A stretch of DNA of 64,000 bases from contig CAZOJQ010000004.1 of the NCBI GenBank assembly GCA_964580185.1, positions 1-64,000 of the forward strand, read 5' to 3'. The stretch comes from CAYWWY01 sp964580185 (GTDB lineage: Bacteria; Thermotogota; Thermotogae; MWEM01). Shown one piece after another: positions 17,264 through 26,320 of this stretch. The position numbers and the translations under genes are program-made. Position 1 is the stretch's first letter. Each line of letters begins with the position of its first letter. Below the pieces are notes generated by a model, which was not told the origin of the DNA, did no database searches, and saw only the letters and a program-made list of their open reading frames with translations.

Positions 17264-17811
17264 AAATTCCTTCCTTTCTCTTGTACTTCACGGCCAATGG
17301 AGTCTCGTTTTTCTAGCCCTACATTGATGATCCACGAGTCCTTTCTTGACTTCAAATCAGAGAAGAAGCGGGACTGCATATTCCGCAAAACAACAATGCT
17401 TCGCCAACACTCATCGATCAACCGAAAGACTTGTTCTTGAAACTCAGGGAAGGATTGCTCTAAAAAACCCAATTCATCAACGATCAAAAGTTTTGATCGG
17501 GCTCTGCATTGCCTCAAAAACGCTGCAGCTCGCTCAAAACCATTTTTAACTGCTTTCATTTTGGGAAACCCATTCCCCTCAACTGCAATAAGGATGGAGA
17601 TTGACCCATCGCATGACTTCCATCGTAGGGTTCTTTCGAAACCCGTTCTTGAAGAAAACTCTGTGAAAAAGCCAACCGTCTGGATTTTTGGAAGAATTCG
17701 AGTGGCCTGTGCACAAATCCTCCGATGCAAAGTGGTCTTTCCGGATCCTCGATCTCCGGTGATCCATATATGCCGGTATTCGTCTTGTTGATTATTGATT
17801 CCACAGTCCAT
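17245..17811 (-). CDS. THEP1-like nucleoside-triphosphatase
   Basis: A 188-residue P-loop protein with Walker A (GDRGSGKTT, residues about 19-27) and Walker B (LLIVDELGFLE), matching the THEP1/NTPase family first described in Aquifex and Thermotoga. These hydrolyse nucleotides in vitro; the cellular role is unclear. I chose ATG 17811, just before the ATP-binding strand and overlapping alaS by 20 bases; a longer reading to 17907 would overlap alaS by over 110 bases. The 3' end overlaps ansA by 19 bases. Confidence 0.75.
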   Translation of the reverse strand: MDCGINNQQDEYRHIWITGDRGSGKTTLHRRICAQATRILPKIQTVGFFTEFSSRTGFERTLRWKSCDGSISILIAVEGNGFPKMKAVKNGFERAAAFLRQCRARSKLLIVDELGFLEQSFPEFQEQVFRLIDECWRSIVVLRNMQSRFFSDLKSRKDSWIINVGLEKRDSIGREVQEKGRNLWKKQW

Positions 17812-20428
17812 ACAAGAGGTGATCCAACTCTTTTTGCAATAGAGCGATCTTTTTGGGGGATTTTGCCCCTGCTTGAGCAAAATCGGGTTTTCCTCCCCCA
17901 TTTCCATCCAGGAACTGAGCTATGATTCTGATCGTCTTTCCGGCGTGGATTCCTCGATTGACAAGATCTTGAGATACTTTCACAGCAATTTGAACTTGTT
18001 CATCTCCTGCAACATTCATAATAATGGCAACGCCTGATTGAACCCTCCCAACCATCCGGTCCGCAAGTTCTCGGATTACTTGCGTATCCAAATCATTGAC
18101 AGTTGCCACGATCACAGGAATATCTCCAACAGCAACCTTTTGGTTTACCCACTGAGGAATTTCTGTGAAAACGAGCTTTTTTTGCATATACAAATTCTGC
18201 TTCTTCAGTTCTTGATCGGTAGCGACCATCTCCTTGCACCGAGCCAATAGGTGGTTGGAATCGGTCTGGAGAATATCCGAAACTGCACGGATCAAAAAGG
18301 ATTGCTCTCGGAAGCTCTGTAATACTGCCTCTCCTGTAACTGCTTCAATCCTGCGAATCCCCGATGCAACAGCTGATTCGGATTGAATGGCAAAACTACC
18401 GATTTCACCAGTGTTTTGGACGTGAGTTCCCCCACAGAGTTCTTGAGATATTGATCCAACTTGAACCACACGGACGTCTGAACCATATCGCTCTTCAAAA
18501 AGCCCTATTGCCCCTGATTCCTTTGCTTTGGCAAATGTCATATGATTCGTGGTCACAGCTTCCGCTGCCATAATCGACTCATTCACCTGATTTTCTATCT
18601 CATGAATTTCCTCAGTGGTTACGGGTTTGTAATGTGTAAAATCAAAACGCAGACGATCTGGACCCACCCATGATCCTGATTGGCGAACATGTCCCCCCAG
18701 TTTTTCCCGAAGCGATTTATGGAGCAGGTGAGTGGCTGTATGGTTGCGTTGAACCGCCAAACGACGCCTCCGATTCACAATAAGGTTCACCTTGTCTCCG
18801 ACGGAAATCATTCCGGACTGTACCTCGATTTGATGAACGATTATGTCATGACAAGGACTGAATACATGGAGGACACTCGCAGAAAATCCTGAACCTTCGA
18901 CCGATCCTATATCTGATACTTGACCTCCTTTTTCTGGATAGAAGGGTGACTTTTCAACAATCACTTCAGCGCGTTTCCCTTTGGAAACCGAAGGAACAGA
19001 ATCTCCATCCACAAGGATTTCCAGCAATGTAGCCTCGGTAGAAAGGAAGTTGTACCCGATGAACTCTGTAGCTCCATGGATCGCAGCAGCCCGATCATAT
19101 ACAGGATCGAAAGCACCAAAGGATTTGTCTCCGCGGGAGGCGCGAGCTTGAGTCTTCTGTTCTTCCATCAGTTGGTGGAATCCCTCCCAATCCATTTCTT
19201 GTCCCTTTTCTTGTAACATTTCCTCAACTACTTCAACAGGGAACCCGAAGGTATCATAGAGCCGGAAGATATCGGACGACGAAAGTATTGGTTTCGATTG
19301 GAACAATTCGTCAATCATGATCAATCCATCAGACATTGTTTTCAAAAACCGTTCTTCCTCGTTTTGCACAATCGCGCGGATAAGATCCTTTTTTTCCGTT
19401 AATTCTGGGTATTCATGATGCATTACTTCAATTACAGAAGGGACAATTCGATGAAGGAAGGGGTTCTGAACCCCTTGGACCCATCCAAACCGCATCGCAC
19501 GACGAATAATACGCTTAAGAACATATCCTCTTCCTTCATTCGAGGGCAGAACCCCATCTGCGATAAGGAACGTCGCGGAACGAACATGATCTGAGATTAC
19601 TCGCAATGCCACATCGGAATCATCAGATGCTCCATAGGTTTTTTGGATCAAATCTTGGGCCATTTCCATGATCGGATGAAACAAATCCGTTTCAAAGTTG
19701 GAAGATACTCCTTGAAGCACGGAGGCAATCCGGTCTAGTCCCGCGCCAGTATCGATATTCTTTTTGGCAAGCGGAGTGATGTACCCTTGTTCATCCTGAT
19801 TCAGTCCTGTAAAGACAAGGTTCCAAATTTCCAGATATCGGCCACAATCACACGCAGGGTTGCAAAAATCCGGCTGTGGGCATTGGATATCCGCACCTCT
19901 ATCAAAGAAGATCTCGGAATCTGGTCCACATGGACCGCTCGGCCCAACAGGACCCCAAAAATTATCTTTTTTTCCCAATCGGGTTATTTTGGATGAAGAC
20001 AATCCCACCTCATGGCGCCAAATCTCGTATGCGTCTTCGTCTTCCTCGTAAATAGAAACACAAAGCCTATCCTCAGGGATATCCAATACATTTGTAACAT
20101 ATTCCCATGCCCAAAGGATCGTTTCTTTCACATAATAATCTCCAAAGGAAAAATTACCAAGCATCTCAAAAAAAGTATGATGCCGTGGAGTATATCCGAC
20201 GCGTTCAATATCCACAGTACGGACACACTTCTGGCAGGTCACGATTCTTGGGGAAGGGGCGGATTGTTTTCCCCAAAAAATCGGCTTGAAAGGGACCATT
20301 CCAGCAACAGTAAAAAGAAGTTGCGGATCCTGGGGAATTAAGGAAGCGCTAGGCAAACGCTTATGATCTCTCTGCTCAAAAAAACGAAAGAAGCTTTCTC
20401 GGATCTGGTGTCCGGTCAGCGCTCGCAT
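17792..20428 (-). CDS. alaS: Alanyl-tRNA synthetase
   Basis: Charges tRNA-Ala. The 878-residue protein has the class II catalytic core (RHHTFFEMLGNFSFGDY at about residues 70-90), the editing domain with HTATH and the CGGTH motif (ELCGGTHVQNTG), and the C-terminal domain ending in a glycine-rich GNGGGKPDFAQAGA segment. ATG 20428 was chosen because GGAGGG lies six bases upstream; a start five codons further up lacks a site. Full length for the family. Confidence 0.96.
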   Translation of the reverse strand: MRALTGHQIRESFFRFFEQRDHKRLPSASLIPQDPQLLFTVAGMVPFKPIFWGKQSAPSPRIVTCQKCVRTVDIERVGYTPRHHTFFEMLGNFSFGDYYVKETILWAWEYVTNVLDIPEDRLCVSIYEEDEDAYEIWRHEVGLSSSKITRLGKKDNFWGPVGPSGPCGPDSEIFFDRGADIQCPQPDFCNPACDCGRYLEIWNLVFTGLNQDEQGYITPLAKKNIDTGAGLDRIASVLQGVSSNFETDLFHPIMEMAQDLIQKTYGASDDSDVALRVISDHVRSATFLIADGVLPSNEGRGYVLKRIIRRAMRFGWVQGVQNPFLHRIVPSVIEVMHHEYPELTEKKDLIRAIVQNEEERFLKTMSDGLIMIDELFQSKPILSSSDIFRLYDTFGFPVEVVEEMLQEKGQEMDWEGFHQLMEEQKTQARASRGDKSFGAFDPVYDRAAAIHGATEFIGYNFLSTEATLLEILVDGDSVPSVSKGKRAEVIVEKSPFYPEKGGQVSDIGSVEGSGFSASVLHVFSPCHDIIVHQIEVQSGMISVGDKVNLIVNRRRRLAVQRNHTATHLLHKSLREKLGGHVRQSGSWVGPDRLRFDFTHYKPVTTEEIHEIENQVNESIMAAEAVTTNHMTFAKAKESGAIGLFEERYGSDVRVVQVGSISQELCGGTHVQNTGEIGSFAIQSESAVASGIRRIEAVTGEAVLQSFREQSFLIRAVSDILQTDSNHLLARCKEMVATDQELKKQNLYMQKKLVFTEIPQWVNQKVAVGDIPVIVATVNDLDTQVIRELADRMVGRVQSGVAIIMNVAGDEQVQIAVKVSQDLVNRGIHAGKTIRIIAQFLDGNGGGKPDFAQAGAKSPKKIALLQKELDHLLYGLWNQ

Positions 20429-20449
20429 GACAAATCCCTCCATTTTTTA

Positions 20450-21283
20450 TTATCCGTGGAAGATTTTTAACAGGAGAATGTATACCGGGATGGTGAAAAG
20501 CAGGGAATCTATCCGATCCAAAATTCCTCCATGGCCCGGGAGTATGCTCCCCGCGTCTTTTTGACTGTAGTATCGTTTCAATACTGACTCAAAAAGATCT
20601 CCAAACGTTGCAGAAAGCGCCAGTAGAATGCAGAACCAGAATATGTGGGGCACACTCATTACTTTGCGGCTGATGCCTGTCACAATCGCATCATAGACAA
20701 GAATGCATAGAAAGGAAACAACAAATCCGCCAATCACTCCTTCAACAGTTTTTTTGGGGCTAATTGAGGGGATTATTTTGTGCTTCCCAAAACGACTACC
20801 GGCAAAAAAGGCTCCTGTATCGAAAAACCATACGCACGTGAGTGTGAGTAAAGTATGTTCCCAACCATAAAACCAATAGATGTATTGCATAAGACCCAGA
20901 TTGAAGGCTATATAAAAAAGACCAAAGAACCCTTGTTGAATCTGACTGTGGATTAATGATGGATCTCTTTTGATCACCATTCCCAAAGACATCATAAGGC
21001 AGAAGCCAAAGCTAAGTACAATCATAAACCAATAGGGATAAGAAATCAGCAAACCCATTGTAACCGTCAACAAAGGGAAAATGAGCGCGAAAAGCATTGA
21101 ACGAATGACTGGCGTATGGCTGGGAAGAATCATCCGGACAAACTCGAGGCCTGCGATGTAGGAAGCCAAGGCAACAAGCGCCATCAAACCTTGATAGTTG
21201 ACAAAAAAGCTGATCACGATTGGTACACCAATTGCGCTTGATATGATCCTACGAATGATCTCTTTTTTGGAAGGAAGTCCCAT
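20450..21283 (-). CDS. cdsA: Phosphatidate cytidylyltransferase
   Basis: CdsA makes CDP-diacylglycerol from phosphatidate and CTP for phospholipid synthesis. The 277-residue membrane protein ends with the family signature: SATFGDLFESVLKR followed by KDAGSILPGHGGILDRIDSL. About eight membrane segments. ATG 21283 has GGAG nine bases upstream and overlaps uppS by 35 bases. The frr-uppS-cdsA order is widespread in bacteria, which supports all three calls. Confidence 0.95.
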   Translation of the reverse strand: MGLPSKKEIIRRIISSAIGVPIVISFFVNYQGLMALVALASYIAGLEFVRMILPSHTPVIRSMLFALIFPLLTVTMGLLISYPYWFMIVLSFGFCLMMSLGMVIKRDPSLIHSQIQQGFFGLFYIAFNLGLMQYIYWFYGWEHTLLTLTCVWFFDTGAFFAGSRFGKHKIIPSISPKKTVEGVIGGFVVSFLCILVYDAIVTGISRKVMSVPHIFWFCILLALSATFGDLFESVLKRYYSQKDAGSILPGHGGILDRIDSLLFTIPVYILLLKIFHG

Positions 21284-21986
21284 AATCTTCTACTCCACCA
21301 AATCTCCGATGTCGTGACGCATATGATTCTAGTGCTTCTTTCAAATGAGCTTCACCAAACTCGGGCCATAGGATTGGTGTAAAATAGAGCTCAGAATATG
21401 CCATCTGCCATAGGAGAAAATTGCTTATCCGTTGCTCACCTGATGTTCGAATGATCAGATCGGGATCCGGAACATCGGGATGATACAAAAAGCGGCGGAA
21501 TCCTTCTGAACTCTCCTGTTCAATCCCATCGAAATCTCGATCTTTGTAGTATCGGCAGGCTTTTATTACAGCGTCCCAAATTTCTTGCCGTCCTCCGTAG
21601 TTGACTGCGATAATCATATCAAGATGGTCTTGATTGATTGACTTTTTCTCGATCGTTTCCATCGTTTCGGTAACCGATTCAGGCAACTCGCTTTTCTGTC
21701 CGGTAAATCGAATCCGAACTCCTTTTTCGATCATTTCATCGGACCGATCCTTCAAATATTGAAGGAGAATTCGAAATAATAGGCGGACTTCTTCTTCTGG
21801 ACGTCCCCAGTTTTCTGCAGAAAAAGCAAACAGTGTTACAAATCGGATCCCTAGATCCGCACATAAACGTACCACAGACTCAGCAATTGCAGCGCCCGCA
21901 TAATGCCCTTGAGACCGTTCCATTCCTTGTTTCCGGGCCCATCTACCATTCCCATCCATAATAAATCCGATATGCCGAGGGATCAC
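21249..21986 (-). CDS. uppS: Undecaprenyl diphosphate synthase
   Basis: UppS makes the C55 isoprenoid carrier used by MraY in this same run of genes. The 245-residue protein starts with the cis-prenyltransferase motif IGFIMDGNGRWA and carries TLFAFSAENWGRP and the C-terminal DPDLIIRTSGEQRISNFLLW signature. The start is GTG 21986, overlapping the frr stop (GTGA). Confidence 0.96.
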   Translation of the reverse strand: MIPRHIGFIMDGNGRWARKQGMERSQGHYAGAAIAESVVRLCADLGIRFVTLFAFSAENWGRPEEEVRLLFRILLQYLKDRSDEMIEKGVRIRFTGQKSELPESVTETMETIEKKSINQDHLDMIIAVNYGGRQEIWDAVIKACRYYKDRDFDGIEQESSEGFRRFLYHPDVPDPDLIIRTSGEQRISNFLLWQMAYSELYFTPILWPEFGEAHLKEALESYASRHRRFGGVEDYGTSFQKRDHS

Positions 21987-22534
21987 ACTTCAATAATCTC
22001 CTTTTCTTTCTCTTCATATAATCGATCCATTGCGAGAATGTGATCGTCAGTAATTTTTTGAATCTCGCCTTCAATCCGCTTTGCGTCATCCTCAGGAAGG
22101 TCACCATTCTTCTGGTCTTCTTTGATTTCTTTGATCACATCCCGTCTGATATTCCGTATGGCTATCTTTCCCTGTTCTGCTTGGTCTTTAGCCATCTTAG
22201 CAAGCTTTTTTTTCTGTTCACCCGTTGGGGGCGGAAAGTTCAATCGAACTGCGTTTCCATCATTTACAGGTGTTAAACCCAAATCAGAAGCCAAAATAGC
22301 TTTCTCTAGTGTTTTGAGAATCTGTTTTTCCCATGGTCGGATAACAAGCATCCGATTTTCAATCGATATGTTTGCCGTTTGGGGAATCGGAGTAAGCGCC
22401 CCATAGTATTCAATTTGGACTGAATCAAGTAAAGCAGGGCTTGGTCTGCCAGTGCGAATGTGCTTCAGATCTTCATCGATTTTGCTAACGGCTTTCTGCA
22501 TCTTTTCTTTCGCGACCTTTTCATACTGAGTCAT
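21983..22534 (-). CDS. frr: Ribosome recycling factor
   Basis: RRF splits post-termination ribosomes together with EF-G. The 183-residue length and motifs are standard: HIRTGRPSP near the start, VRLNFPPPT and the helical C-terminus (RNIRRDVIKEIKE). ATG 22534 lies seven bases after AGGAGG; the ATG just before it is only four bases away. It is the first gene of the long minus-strand run, right behind an extended -10 promoter. The pyrH and tsf genes usually found upstream are absent here. Confidence 0.96.
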   Translation of the reverse strand: MTQYEKVAKEKMQKAVSKIDEDLKHIRTGRPSPALLDSVQIEYYGALTPIPQTANISIENRMLVIRPWEKQILKTLEKAILASDLGLTPVNDGNAVRLNFPPPTGEQKKKLAKMAKDQAEQGKIAIRNIRRDVIKEIKEDQKNGDLPEDDAKRIEGEIQKITDDHILAMDRLYEEKEKEIIEV

Positions 22535-22571
22535 CATACGTCCTCCTCTCATGGAATTCATTTGGCAGGAT

Positions 22572-22582
22572 ATTATAGCATA
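22572..22582 (-). promoter_or_regulatory. Extended -10 promoter of the frr-to-mraY gene run
   Basis: On the minus strand TATGC directly precedes TATAAT (22577-22572). No convincing -35. Predicted start near 22565, a leader of about 30 bases to frr. It would serve up to fourteen tightly packed genes ending at 7636. Confidence 0.65.
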
Positions 22583-22659
22583 TTCGCACGAAAAGACCAC
22601 CTTAGGCATTTGAGGTACTAGGGGGTATGGAATGCAAAAGAACCAATTTGCCGATCAGA

Positions 22660-22670
22660 CGTGGTATAAT
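22660..22670 (+). promoter_or_regulatory. Extended -10 promoter of the secreted nucleotidase gene
   Basis: CGTGG followed by TATAAT (22665-22670); poor -35. Transcription from about 22677 leaves a leader of about 115 bases with two Shine-Dalgarno-like sequences (22714-22721 and the functional AAGGAGGG before ATG 22793). I recognise no riboswitch in the leader. Confidence 0.6.
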
Positions 22671-22792
22671 TTTATAGGACTCCGATCAAGCTTTATTACG
22701 TCAATTCTTCGGAAGGAGGTGTCGGGAAGCAACGAAAGAAAGGAACTGGATCATTTATTATCCGGAACCACCAACCAACAAGGAGGGATTCG

Positions 22793-24715
22793 ATGACTAA
22801 CGGTAGAAGAAGCATATGGGTAATTGTTATGGTTCTGATTCTTGCCATTTCTACAGTTTCCTTTTCAGGTACCGGGAAAACACAGCATCATCTTATCATC
22901 ATGGGTACAACAGATATGCACCAATACATCATGCCCTGGGATTATATGGGCGATCAACCCAACGAAAGGGTAGGGCTTACCAAAATATACACCTTAATCG
23001 AAGAGGTACGCCGAAATGCCCCAAACACCCTTCTGTTCGATACAGGGGATATGATCCAAGGAAGTCTAGTTGGTGACTATGAAGCTGAAGTGAAACCGTT
23101 GGAAGGCTTTCAGTTTCAAGCCATTATTCGGGCATACAACGCAATGGGGTATGATGCAGTATCAGTAGGGAATCACGAAATAACCGATTTTGGTTTGGAT
23201 TTCTTCTATCGCGCCCAAAAGAATTCCATTTTCCCGTGGGTTTCTGCAAACATCCGAATGGTCGATAACCCGAAAGAATTTTTGGTTGATCCATATGTCA
23301 TTCTTCAAAGGCAAATCGACGGCATTCCCATCCGTATAGGGGTTATTGGGTTTACCCCTCCTCAAATAATCAACTGGGGAAGAAGGCATTTGGAAGGGAA
23401 GGTGTTCACACAAGATATTCTAAACCAAGCAGAAATATATATTCCATATCTGAGAGATCAAACGGATTTGGTTGTTGTCGTTTCACATACTGGACTTTCA
23501 ATTCAACCCATAGAATCACAAATAGCCAGGGAAAACCCTGGATACTATCTGGCTCAAATTCAAGGAGTGGACGCTCTTATCTTGGGACATGACCATACAG
23601 AGTTTCCCGGCGCTTTTGAAGGAGTTCCTGGAGTCGATAACGAACGCGGTTTAATCCATGGAGTACCCACGATTCTTCCTGGATCTTGGGGTTCACACTT
23701 GGGTGTAATCCATCTTGATCTTAGTTACGATTGGAACACGGGCGCTTGGGAAGTTTTGAGCGGTCACTCAGAGTTGCTTCCTGTTACAGCCGAGATCGCA
23801 TCCCATCCTCGAATCGAAGCTATTGTCGAGGCGAGACATCTCGAAACCATTCAATACGTTCGCACACCGATTGGCTGGACGGATACTGAAATTACCTCGT
23901 ATTTTTCCCGCATAATGGATAATCCCGTTACCCAAATAGTCAACGAAGCGCAAATCGCTTGGGCCATACGGGAATTTCGTGGATCAGAATATGAAGGGAT
24001 TCCGATTCTAAGCGCAGCAGCGCCGTTCATTGCAGGAAGACAAGGACCAGGATATTTTACACACGTTTTTGGGGATATCACCATTGGTTCAATTACCGAT
24101 ATATATATTTATCCCAATACAATCTACGTAGCAAAGTTGAATGGCGCCCAGATTAAGGCTTGGTTAGAAGCAGCTGGGTTGAATTTCAACCAAGTAGATC
24201 CCGACCTCAAAGCCCCCCAACACTTTATCAATTATGATTTCCGCGCGTATAATTTCGATGTGATTGAGGGCATCGAATATGCGTATGATATCACAAAACC
24301 CCCAAATAATCGGCTTGCATACGCAACTTTCGAGGGGAAACCTTTGGATGAATCGATGGAGTTTCTTATCGTTACCAACAATTATCGGGGAAGCGGAGGA
24401 GGAAACTTCCCATATGTTGCAGATCATATTATCCTTGCTACCACGGAAATCAATCGCGAAGCGATCATTCGATATATCCAATCGGTAGGAGACATCGACC
24501 CTGCTCCAACCAACAACTGGCATATCCTTCCTGTGAAAACCGCCGGTCCTTTGTTGTATCGTTCATCACCCCAAGGCGCAGGTTATCTAGAAAGAACAGG
24601 AATTCAAGGCGTGAATCTCCTCGAAGTTGATGAAGGCGGATGGGGTATATTTGAAGTAGATCTTTTAGTCCTTACAGAATACCTTAAAGAAAGCGCTTTA
24701 GTGAACAGCCGCTAA
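22793..24715 (+). CDS. Secreted 2',3'-cyclic-nucleotide phosphodiesterase / nucleotidase
   Basis: A 640-residue exported metallophosphoesterase of the UshA/CpdB family, which releases phosphate and nucleosides from extracellular nucleotides. A signal peptide spans about residues 1-27. Metal-binding motifs are intact: GTTDMHQY, LFDTGDMIQGS, VGNHEITDFG, VVSHTG and LGHDH(TEFPG). The C-terminal nucleotide-binding domain includes DITIGSITDIYIYPNT and TNNYRGSGGG. The wide DMHQY and the GSGGGNFP signature fit the CpdB/YfkN branch. AAGGAGGG precedes the ATG. A single-gene unit closed by a strong terminator. Confidence 0.92.
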   Translation: MTNGRRSIWVIVMVLILAISTVSFSGTGKTQHHLIIMGTTDMHQYIMPWDYMGDQPNERVGLTKIYTLIEEVRRNAPNTLLFDTGDMIQGSLVGDYEAEVKPLEGFQFQAIIRAYNAMGYDAVSVGNHEITDFGLDFFYRAQKNSIFPWVSANIRMVDNPKEFLVDPYVILQRQIDGIPIRIGVIGFTPPQIINWGRRHLEGKVFTQDILNQAEIYIPYLRDQTDLVVVVSHTGLSIQPIESQIARENPGYYLAQIQGVDALILGHDHTEFPGAFEGVPGVDNERGLIHGVPTILPGSWGSHLGVIHLDLSYDWNTGAWEVLSGHSELLPVTAEIASHPRIEAIVEARHLETIQYVRTPIGWTDTEITSYFSRIMDNPVTQIVNEAQIAWAIREFRGSEYEGIPILSAAAPFIAGRQGPGYFTHVFGDITIGSITDIYIYPNTIYVAKLNGAQIKAWLEAAGLNFNQVDPDLKAPQHFINYDFRAYNFDVIEGIEYAYDITKPPNNRLAYATFEGKPLDESMEFLIVTNNYRGSGGGNFPYVADHIILATTEINREAIIRYIQSVGDIDPAPTNNWHILPVKTAGPLLYRSSPQGAGYLERTGIQGVNLLEVDEGGWGIFEVDLLVLTEYLKESALVNSR

Positions 24716-24764
24716 CGATTCTACCCATCAGTTTCGAACCTGTTTCTCATCTATCTTTCATTCG

Positions 24765-24808
24765 AATCAAAAAAAGGAAAGCTCCGCGGAGCTTTCCTTT
24801 TTTTGATT
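24765..24808. terminator. Perfect 44-base palindromic bidirectional terminator
   Basis: The 44 bases form one uninterrupted palindrome: AATC, seven A, GGAAAGCTCC, GC centre, then the exact complement ending in seven T and GATT. On the plus strand the GC-rich core stem is followed by seven T, a strong intrinsic terminator for the nucleotidase gene; it is symmetric, so it would also stop minus-strand transcription. Confidence 0.9.
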
Positions 24809-24851
24809 GTAGCCATGATTGATCATCGAAAGCTAATGAACTACCCCCCCT

Positions 24852-24880
24852 TTGACAATGCCCACTCGATCCTGTATAAT
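24852..24880 (+). promoter_or_regulatory. Consensus promoter of the glutamate 2,3-aminomutase gene
   Basis: TTGACA (24852-24857), 17-base spacer, TATAAT (24875-24880): a perfect sigma-70 type promoter, preceded by a run of seven C. The predicted start is near 24887, leaving an unusually long leader of about 190 bases. Confidence 0.85.
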
Positions 24881-24886
24881 AAAAAA

Positions 24887-25075
24887 GGCAAAGGAATGAT
24901 TCAGATCCCATTTCATGCTTCTCTCTATACGAATCGATATCCCTCCTTACATACTTCTCAGAAAACAGGCATCATAATGATGATACTCCTTGAGGAAGGA
25001 ATAGCTAGTGGAGCAAAATTGGGCCGAGTTTAGGGAATCGATCCAATATTCTTTTCATTCTGGAAGGGGGCATAC
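24887..25075 (+). promoter_or_regulatory. Long untranslated leader upstream of the aminomutase gene
   Basis: The gene-free stretch 24716-25075 holds the terminator, the promoter and this leader. Within it an ATG at 24896 opens a 45-codon frame ending at 25033 (MIQIPFHASLYTNRY...), with no good ribosome-binding site. I searched for the lysine-riboswitch core and did not see it. The leader could carry an uncharacterised regulatory RNA or a leader peptide; nothing in the sequence proves it. Confidence 0.35.
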
Positions 25076-26320
25076 ATGGAACAATCAAGGAAAATATCTC
25101 TCGCGCGTTCTGAAGAACTGAAGCATTACGTGGATGACTTTCAAACCGCTAAACAAAAGATCCCGTTGGGTTTGGATATGAGCCAATCGTTCAAGCAGAA
25201 TAAAGCAAAGGTAATGGAAGTGTTGGACGCAAATTCCAAAGATTGGGAAAACCATCGTTGGCAGCTCTCTCATCGGATTAGTGACGTAGACACCTTATCG
25301 AAAATCATCCGATTAACTGATCAAGAATATGAAGCAATCCAAGAAATCGAAAAACAGTACCGTTGGGCCATATCCCCTTACTACGCTTCTTTGATGGACA
25401 GAGATAATCATTCTGACCCAGTTCGGCTCCAGGCTGTCCCGAGAATTTTCGAAGTACAGATAGAAAGAGGCAAAGAAGATCCAATGGCGGAGGAGTTCAC
25501 CAATCCAGCGGGATGTATTACTCGAAGGTATCCCGACCGTTTGATTATGAATGTCACGAATGAATGCGCAATGTTCTGCCGTCATTGCCAAAGAAGAAGA
25601 AATTTTGGAGAACATGACCTTCATCAAACACAAGAAACCTTGGATGAATCGATCCGATTTATCCAAAACAATAAAGAAATCCGGGACATTCTGATAACCG
25701 GAGGAGATCCGCTAACAATGACCGATGACTATATCCAATGGATCCTATCTCAAATCCGTGGGATTGAACACGTCGAAATTATCCGAATAGGGAGCCGAGT
25801 CCCCGTTACCATGCCTCAAAGAATCACTCCCTCGCTTGTCGATATGTTGGCTCAATACAAACCCTTGTTCGTGAACATACAATTCAATCATCCCCAAGAG
25901 ATCACCGAAGAATCCGCAAATGCCTGTGGGCGATTAATTGACTCAGGGATCCCTATGGGAAATCAAGCGGTTCTCTTAAATGGAATCAATAATGATAAAC
26001 ACGTAATGAAGCGGTTGAATCATGGACTACTTCAGATCCGAGTCCTTCCTTACTATATTTTTCATGCAAAAAAAGTTAAAGGAACGATCCACTTCAATAC
26101 TTCTGTTGATGATGGTATAGAAATTATGGAATACCTAAGAGGATACACATCGGGTTTGGCTATTCCGACCTACATTGTCAATGCACCCGGAGGAAACGGG
26201 AAAACACCAATCTTACCCGAATACATCATTTCCCGAGGGCGAAATTGGGTTATGCTCCGTACTTGGGAAGGAAAAGTCTTTCGATACGAAAACTACCCGA
26301 CTCAGACATTCAAAGACTAG
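25076..26320 (+). CDS. eam: Predicted glutamate 2,3-aminomutase (radical SAM, PLP)
   Basis: A 414-residue member of the lysine 2,3-aminomutase family. The radical-SAM cluster motif is CAMFCRHC (Cys164, 168, 171), and the PLP lysine is in GGNGKTP (Lys376). The two aspartates that hold the epsilon-amine of lysine in true lysine mutases are replaced: FHAKKVKG has Lys332 and IVNAPGG has Asn369. These substitutions are the published mark of glutamate 2,3-aminomutase, which makes beta-glutamate, a known compatible solute. GGGGG lies upstream of ATG 25076. Monocistronic, with its own consensus promoter, converging with a ThiP-like gene (11-base overlap). Family certain; glutamate specificity is inference from two residues. 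Confidence 0.85.
   Translation: MEQSRKISLARSEELKHYVDDFQTAKQKIPLGLDMSQSFKQNKAKVMEVLDANSKDWENHRWQLSHRISDVDTLSKIIRLTDQEYEAIQEIEKQYRWAISPYYASLMDRDNHSDPVRLQAVPRIFEVQIERGKEDPMAEEFTNPAGCITRRYPDRLIMNVTNECAMFCRHCQRRRNFGEHDLHQTQETLDESIRFIQNNKEIRDILITGGDPLTMTDDYIQWILSQIRGIEHVEIIRIGSRVPVTMPQRITPSLVDMLAQYKPLFVNIQFNHPQEITEESANACGRLIDSGIPMGNQAVLLNGINNDKHVMKRLNHGLLQIRVLPYYIFHAKKVKGTIHFNTSVDDGIEIMEYLRGYTSGLAIPTYIVNAPGGNGKTPILPEYIISRGRNWVMLRTWEGKVFRYENYPTQTFKD

Noticed and set aside
24803..25033. 76-codon frame between the nucleotidase and the aminomutase
   Set aside because: It begins inside the terminator and runs through the consensus promoter, so it cannot be expressed as such; only the part from 24896 could be a leader peptide.
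24887..25075. Lysine riboswitch (L box) before the aminomutase
   Set aside because: The conserved L-box core segments are not recognisable, and the enzyme looks glutamate-specific.
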